Shown here: piece after piece, positions 61,067-64,000 of the stretch
Numbering within the stretch: the first letter of the stretch is position 1
How the letters are laid out: the number at the start of each line of letters is the position of its first letter
Assembly (NCBI RefSeq): GCF_029869925.1
Contig: NZ_CP118605.1
Location: 4,387,501-4,451,500 of the forward strand
Length of the DNA: 64,000 nt
Reading direction: 5' to 3'
Origin: Microbulbifer bruguierae
GTDB lineage: Bacteria > Pseudomonadota > Gammaproteobacteria > Pseudomonadales > Cellvibrionaceae
Translations under genes and position numbers: made by a program
Notes under the pieces: generated by a model
Databases searched by the model: none
Told to the model about the DNA's origin: nothing
What the model saw: the letters and a program-made list of their open reading frames with translations, nothing else

Positions 61067-61459
61067 TGCCGGTCGGTAAGAATTAATATTTGTGCGGCTG
61101 CAATTTTTACGCATAGTTTTGGCATCCAGTATTTGGCATTTTGCCAGGGCACATTCAAGCGGTTTCGTTCCTAGAGTGTTCGCTAGGGTTCGGTAGAATA
61201 GGGAAAATCCGCTGCAGTTTTGTGGCGTGCCAGTAAGATAAAAACAGGTGGGGGAAAGTGCGGTATTCTTTCCTCGTTTTACTCGGGCAGTGGCCAGCCA
61301 AGCCGTGGCTGGCAGCGTGCCAGTAGGCGGTTCCGCAGCGCGGCCAGCCATAACCAGGCGCTGCAGGGGACGGCTTACTTTGTGCACCTTTTGCGCAGGT
61401 CGCTTCGCTCCCATTTTTGCGCAAAATGCGCCCAAAGCAAGCCGCCCCTGAGCGCGGCG
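61061..61459 (+). other. cassette 24: ORF-less cassette, family X copy E
   Basis: Closest to copy A. SL1 is at 61251-61275 (ggggaaag - tgcggtatt - ctttcctc), extended by aaaac/gtttt at 61241-61245 and 61276-61280. SL2 is at 61293-61313. It follows attC 23, a different subclass from that preceding copies A, C and D. Confidence 0.76.
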
Positions 61460-61465
61460 TTAAAT
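61348..61465 (+). repeat. attC 24
   Basis: From CCATAAC to GTTAAAT, 118 bp, near-identical to attC 6. Confidence 0.9.
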
Positions 61466-61862
61466 GGCGAATATGAAAGCGAAGCTACTTTCTACAAAAG
61501 GCATGTATCTTGAAGCGCTTATTGAAATAGACGGCTCCGAATACTGTGTTATGGATGAACTGACTCTTGATGTCGAAAGGATGCCCAAAGAGGGAGAGAT
61601 ATTTGAATTTGAGTTTTCTAACATGCTTGACGAAGAAGAGTCGTGGGAGTCTATTTTCCAAGGAAATCCTGAGAAGAGAAGATGCCTAGAGCAAATTCAG
61701 GGCTGGAAATACAGAGCCTATGGTGAAGTCGTGTCTATAAATCCAGTTAAGGTAGATTGTGGGGTTTTTGTCGAAAAAGATGTAATACATACTCATGATC
61801 CAAAGGTTGTGGGTGAATTCGTTGCGTTCACAATCAGTAGGCTCGGCGGCTATGCCATTTAA
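61464..61862 (+). CDS. cassette 25: unknown acidic soluble protein
   Basis: 132 aa, rich in Glu/Asp, no signal or membrane segment and no recognised motif. ATG 61464 overlaps the attC 24 core (GTTAAATGG), with ATG 61473 as alternative. The stop overlaps attC 25. Confidence 0.65.
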   Translation: MANMKAKLLSTKGMYLEALIEIDGSEYCVMDELTLDVERMPKEGEIFEFEFSNMLDEEESWESIFQGNPEKRRCLEQIQGWKYRAYGEVVSINPVKVDCGVFVEKDVIHTHDPKVVGEFVAFTISRLGGYAI

Positions 61863-61949
61863 CAATCACAGGCAGTTTGCGCCGGCCCTGCGGGCCTCTG
61901 CGGGACGGCCTACACTACGCTTCGGCCGCCCCTGCTGTGGGCGTTACAT
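61858..61949 (+). repeat. attC 25
   Basis: From ATTTAAC to GTTACAT, 92 bp, short class; ccggccctgcgggcc hairpin and ggccta...ggccgcc arms as in attC 18. Confidence 0.85.
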
Positions 61950-61966
61950 GCCTCAAAGGAATCGAG

Positions 61967-62578
61967 TTGAGCACTAAATTCGAAGTTAAAGGTCTCTTTT
62001 GCGAGTCCAATGGATACAAATTACGTAAGTATCTAGACATCACACGAGTTGGCGTAGAACTCCATGAGCCTGATCTCATGGTTGTAATGATGAATCCTGG
62101 TTCTTCTTACCCATTGGACGGTATCGATAATAACTCCGTACCATCAGAGGCGGAGCCAGACACTACACAACAACAAATTATGAAAGTCATGGATGCGTCA
62201 GCGTTTAACTACGCCAGAATTCTAAATTTGTCTGATCTCCGTACACCGGATTCAAATGAGTTGTATCGTTTCTTGAAATCTGATGAAAGTAGTACAGTAG
62301 AGCATTCTATCTTTTCGCCTAGTCGTAAATCTGAATTAGCACAGCTATTCGTTTATGGTGTTCCGGTTATTTTTGGTTGGGGCGTAAACCAAGCTTTAAT
62401 TCCTTTGGCCAAACAAGCTATAGACACCTTGTGTATTAGCAACCCTCTCGGAATTTTAAAGCCAAACACTAAATTCTCGTACTATCACCCATTACCGAGA
62501 GTCTATGCAAAACAGCTTGAGTGGGTTCAGCATGTAACAAGTCAAAGCAGTCGGACGGCTAACGCCGCCGCTGTTTGA
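61967..62578 (+). CDS. cassette 26: DUF1643-like protein
   Basis: 203 aa from TTG 61967, chosen because aaaggaatcgag precedes it; no ATG is suitably placed. The pattern LMVVMMNPGSS, ARILNLSDLRTPDS and VIFGWGVN matches DUF1643 (MLNPS..., N..dlr, .aWG). The reading frame runs through most of attC 26 and stops at 62578, so about the last 14 residues are attC-encoded. Function of the family is unknown. Confidence 0.72.
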   Translation: MSTKFEVKGLFCESNGYKLRKYLDITRVGVELHEPDLMVVMMNPGSSYPLDGIDNNSVPSEAEPDTTQQQIMKVMDASAFNYARILNLSDLRTPDSNELYRFLKSDESSTVEHSIFSPSRKSELAQLFVYGVPVIFGWGVNQALIPLAKQAIDTLCISNPLGILKPNTKFSYYHPLPRVYAKQLEWVQHVTSQSSRTANAAAV

Positions 62579-62588
62579 GGCGTTATGC
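62532..62588 (+). repeat. attC 26 (minimal)
   Basis: From ATGTAAC to GTTATGC, only 57 bp: R''-L'' and L'-R' arms (gtcggacggctaacgccgcc) with almost no central region. It is the shortest site of the array. Confidence 0.8.
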
Positions 62589-62597
62589 GAGAGTCAG

Positions 62598-62972
62598 ATG
62601 AGTCTAGCTAATCTAGGCGCCAAGATAGTTCAATACATTATTTTATTGGCTTTTTTTGCTGCGTACTTGTACTGCTCAAGTTTTTTGAGTGAGATAGGTT
62701 TTTCTGAAGACATATTTTCATACATTATTCTTTCGCTGATTTTGATATGGACTTTAATTGCAAAGAAAGATCGTCTTCCAAAAGAAGGGAAAACGTTATT
62801 CATTATTCAGATCACCTCTCTGATGATCTATTGTTCCTTTGCAGTAGTAAATGACTATTTCATTGATAATTTTGAAAGAACGTTTTTTGTGAAAGCCTTG
62901 GTTTTCGCCCCCGCGCTTTTTTACATGCTGTATAAAGCAAACACGGGAGGTTCTAATGAAGCTGAGTCTTAG
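62598..62972 (+). CDS. cassette 27: four-helix membrane protein
   Basis: 124 aa with four hydrophobic segments (about residues 9-29, 38-54, 68-86, 98-113). Not recognised. The ATG is 9 bases after attC 26. Confidence 0.65.
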   Translation: MSLANLGAKIVQYIILLAFFAAYLYCSSFLSEIGFSEDIFSYIILSLILIWTLIAKKDRLPKEGKTLFIIQITSLMIYCSFAVVNDYFIDNFERTFFVKALVFAPALFYMLYKANTGGSNEAES

Positions 62973-62984
62973 CCTGGCATTGGC

Positions 62985-63104
62985 GCATAACAATCAGCGG
63001 CAGAGCGACAGCCAACGCTACGCACCTTTTGTGTTACTCGCTGGCGCTCAAACATTAACACAAAATGCGCTCCGCGCTGGCTGCGCCTGCGCTGGGCGTT
63101 ATAA
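62985..63104 (+). repeat. attC 27
   Basis: From GCATAAC to GTTATAA, 120 bp, near-identical to attC 23 with one inserted base. Confidence 0.9.
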
Positions 63105-63114
63105 CTCTTAGCTC

Positions 63115-63381
63115 ATGATTAACTGGTATCGAAAGAGAAGGCTTGTAGGCTTAGTTAAAGAGCTAGCCATATACAATGACAAGGGAATTAAGTGGGCTAA
63201 TCACAATGATTTTCAGGCTGAAACTGAGCGTCAAAGACTGATGCATTTAATCGAGTTTCAACTTGGCAAACTGGGAAATAGCCACGCCCCAATAGAGCTT
63301 TTAGAAGCAGTTGAAAATGGCAGTTTAAAAACGGACAGTACGGGGATGTACGTCGCAACTGCAAAGCAAGCAAAGTTATAA
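63115..63381 (+). CDS. cassette 28: small helical protein
   Basis: 88 aa, predicted helical and basic at the N-terminus (RKRRLVGLVKELA). No motif is recognised. The ATG is 10 bases after attC 27. The stop overlaps the remnant of attC 28. Confidence 0.62.
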   Translation: MINWYRKRRLVGLVKELAIYNDKGIKWANHNDFQAETERQRLMHLIEFQLGKLGNSHAPIELLEAVENGSLKTDSTGMYVATAKQAKL

Positions 63382-63401
63382 CAATGCCAGGCAGTAAAGC
63401 T
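63376..63401 (+). repeat. attC 28, left 26 bp, interrupted by IS copy 2
   Basis: TTATAAC followed by aatgccaggcagtaaagct matches the left end of attC 22 and then stops at the IS boundary. The right part lies beyond the window. Confidence 0.8.
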
Positions 63402-63455
63402 GGAACCTAACCCGCTTTTGCACACACCTCCATCTAACTGAATTGGAGGTGTCAA

Positions 63456-63785
63456 ATGGCACGAAGAAAGCACTACAACCGCTACGACGATGATTTCAAG
63501 GCAACAGCGGTCTCGCTATCCGAGATTCCTGGCGTGTTGGCCAAGCACGTGGCTGAAGCTCTCGATATCCATGAGGTGATGCTTTATCGTTGGCGCATGG
63601 AGATGCGGCGGGGACAGATCATGGCCAAAAAGAAAAACATACAGATAGATCCTGAGGTTAAATCAGAGCTGAAACGACTCAGGAAGCTGGAGCGGGCGCA
63701 TAACCTGCTCCAGGAAGAGCATGCCCTTTTAAAAAAAGCCATCCAATTCTCTTTACAACAAAAAGGGAAATCTTCGAATTCATAG
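63456..63785 (+). CDS. IS3-family transposase OrfA, copy 2
   Basis: 109 aa, identical in translation to OrfA of copy 1, including the slippery A7 run and HTH. Confidence 0.95.
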   Translation: MARRKHYNRYDDDFKATAVSLSEIPGVLAKHVAEALDIHEVMLYRWRMEMRRGQIMAKKKNIQIDPEVKSELKRLRKLERAHNLLQEEHALLKKAIQFSLQQKGKSSNS

Positions 63786-63814
63786 ACGAGCACCGGGGAA
63801 AGCACAGCATTAGC

Positions 63815-64000
63815 ATGATGTGCCGGCTTTATGGTGTTACCCGGGATGGGTACAACTCGTGGCGTCGCCGCGGTGCATCTAACCGTGAGCGAGAAGATAG
63901 CGAGTTATTTGAGCATGTAAGGTCAATATTTAACCGACATGACGGTTGCTATGGCAGCCCTAAAATCACGCAGGAGCTTAATAAGAAGGGTATTCACGTT
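63815..64000 (+). CDS. IS3-family transposase OrfB, copy 2 (5' part)
   Basis: The first 62 codons of OrfB, cut by the window edge. The frame is open from the slippery site in OrfA, as in copy 1. Confidence 0.9.
   Translation, partial: MMCRLYGVTRDGYNSWRRRGASNREREDSELFEHVRSIFNRHDGCYGSPKITQELNKKGIHV

Larger units (their letters stand above)
48589..64000 (+). other. cassette array of a sedentary chromosomal integron
   Basis: Twenty-eight consecutive cassettes, all in the same orientation and mostly carrying one short ORF, are each closed by an attC. The attC sites begin with an AAC-containing box and end in GCGTTAN. The array runs off the window end inside an IS copy. Cassettes average about 0.5 kb and are more AT-rich than the flanking genes. 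The related attC sites and functional-looking intI fit a chromosomal integron. Confidence 0.93.
63402..64000 (+). mobile_element. IS3-family insertion sequence, copy 2 (truncated by window end)
   Basis: The first 599 bases of the same element as at 53373, with the same left inverted repeat. One base difference was noticed: aaaaag in copy 1 is aataag here (near 63982), changing Lys to Asn in OrfB. It is inserted in attC 28 in the same orientation as copy 1. Confidence 0.95.

Noticed and set aside
61061..61435. 124 aa minus-strand ORF in X copy E and its relatives in A and B
   Set aside because: It starts in attC, and the frame breaks in copies C and D. Kept only as a weak alternative in the findings.
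48882..63104. Regular repeats that could be taken for a CRISPR array
   Set aside because: The repeats are 57-145 bp imperfect palindromes ending in GCGTTAN, separated by ORFs of varying size and headed by intI. They are attC sites; no cas genes are present.

Overview
This window is bacterial chromosome from a gammaproteobacterium. Gene order (queA-tgt-secDF, ccoNOQP-ccoGHIS, pyrC-rnt, ampD-ampE, groESL) and protein style suggest a marine member of the Cellvibrionales, for example Microbulbifer or a relative. That assignment is by impression and was not tested by a search. Bases 1 to about 47.3 kb are ordinary, GC-rich chromosome. From 47.3 kb to the window end lies a sedentary chromosomal integron, whose cassettes are clearly more AT-rich.

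Chromosomal part: the end of an rRNA operon (23S, 5S, terminators); a Mut7-C RNase-like gene; tRNA-Leu(CAA); the queuosine genes queA and tgt; secD and secF without yajC between tgt and secD; a small SutA-like gene; a secreted PHB-depolymerase-type esterase; pyrC-rnt; argG; the complete cbb3 oxidase and maturation cluster, with a perfect FNR/ANR box that overlaps the argG stop; a SafE-like gene; an ICMT-like membrane protein; a three-gene GT-C/GtrA/GtrB set; nadC; two tandem DUF1631 genes; ampD, ampE and ampG interspersed with other genes; an alkyltransferase-like protein; a DUF481 protein; an SDR; a Cfa-type methyltransferase; fxsA; groES-groEL.

Integron part: intI is on the minus strand, preceded by a LexA box and an attI region carrying two similar hairpins. 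Twenty-eight cassettes follow, all in the same orientation and bounded by attC sites of three size classes (about 81-96, 111-127 and 144 bp) plus one minimal 57 bp site. Most cassette ORFs are unrecognised. Many encode membrane or exported proteins; a few resemble DUF3784, HEPN-like, DUF2007, DUF1493 and DUF1643 proteins.

Two features stand out. First, a family of ORF-less cassettes (called X here) occurs five times. It shares two hairpins, one with an invariant 9 nt loop and paired-arm changes that look compensatory, so it may encode a structured RNA. A second cassette (Y) is present as two apparently identical 463 bp copies. Second, an IS3-family element occurs twice, and both copies sit in an attC, in the same orientation, exactly 26 bp from the start of the site. 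The flanking sequences are unrelated. This points to position-specific targeting of attC by an IS3-type element.
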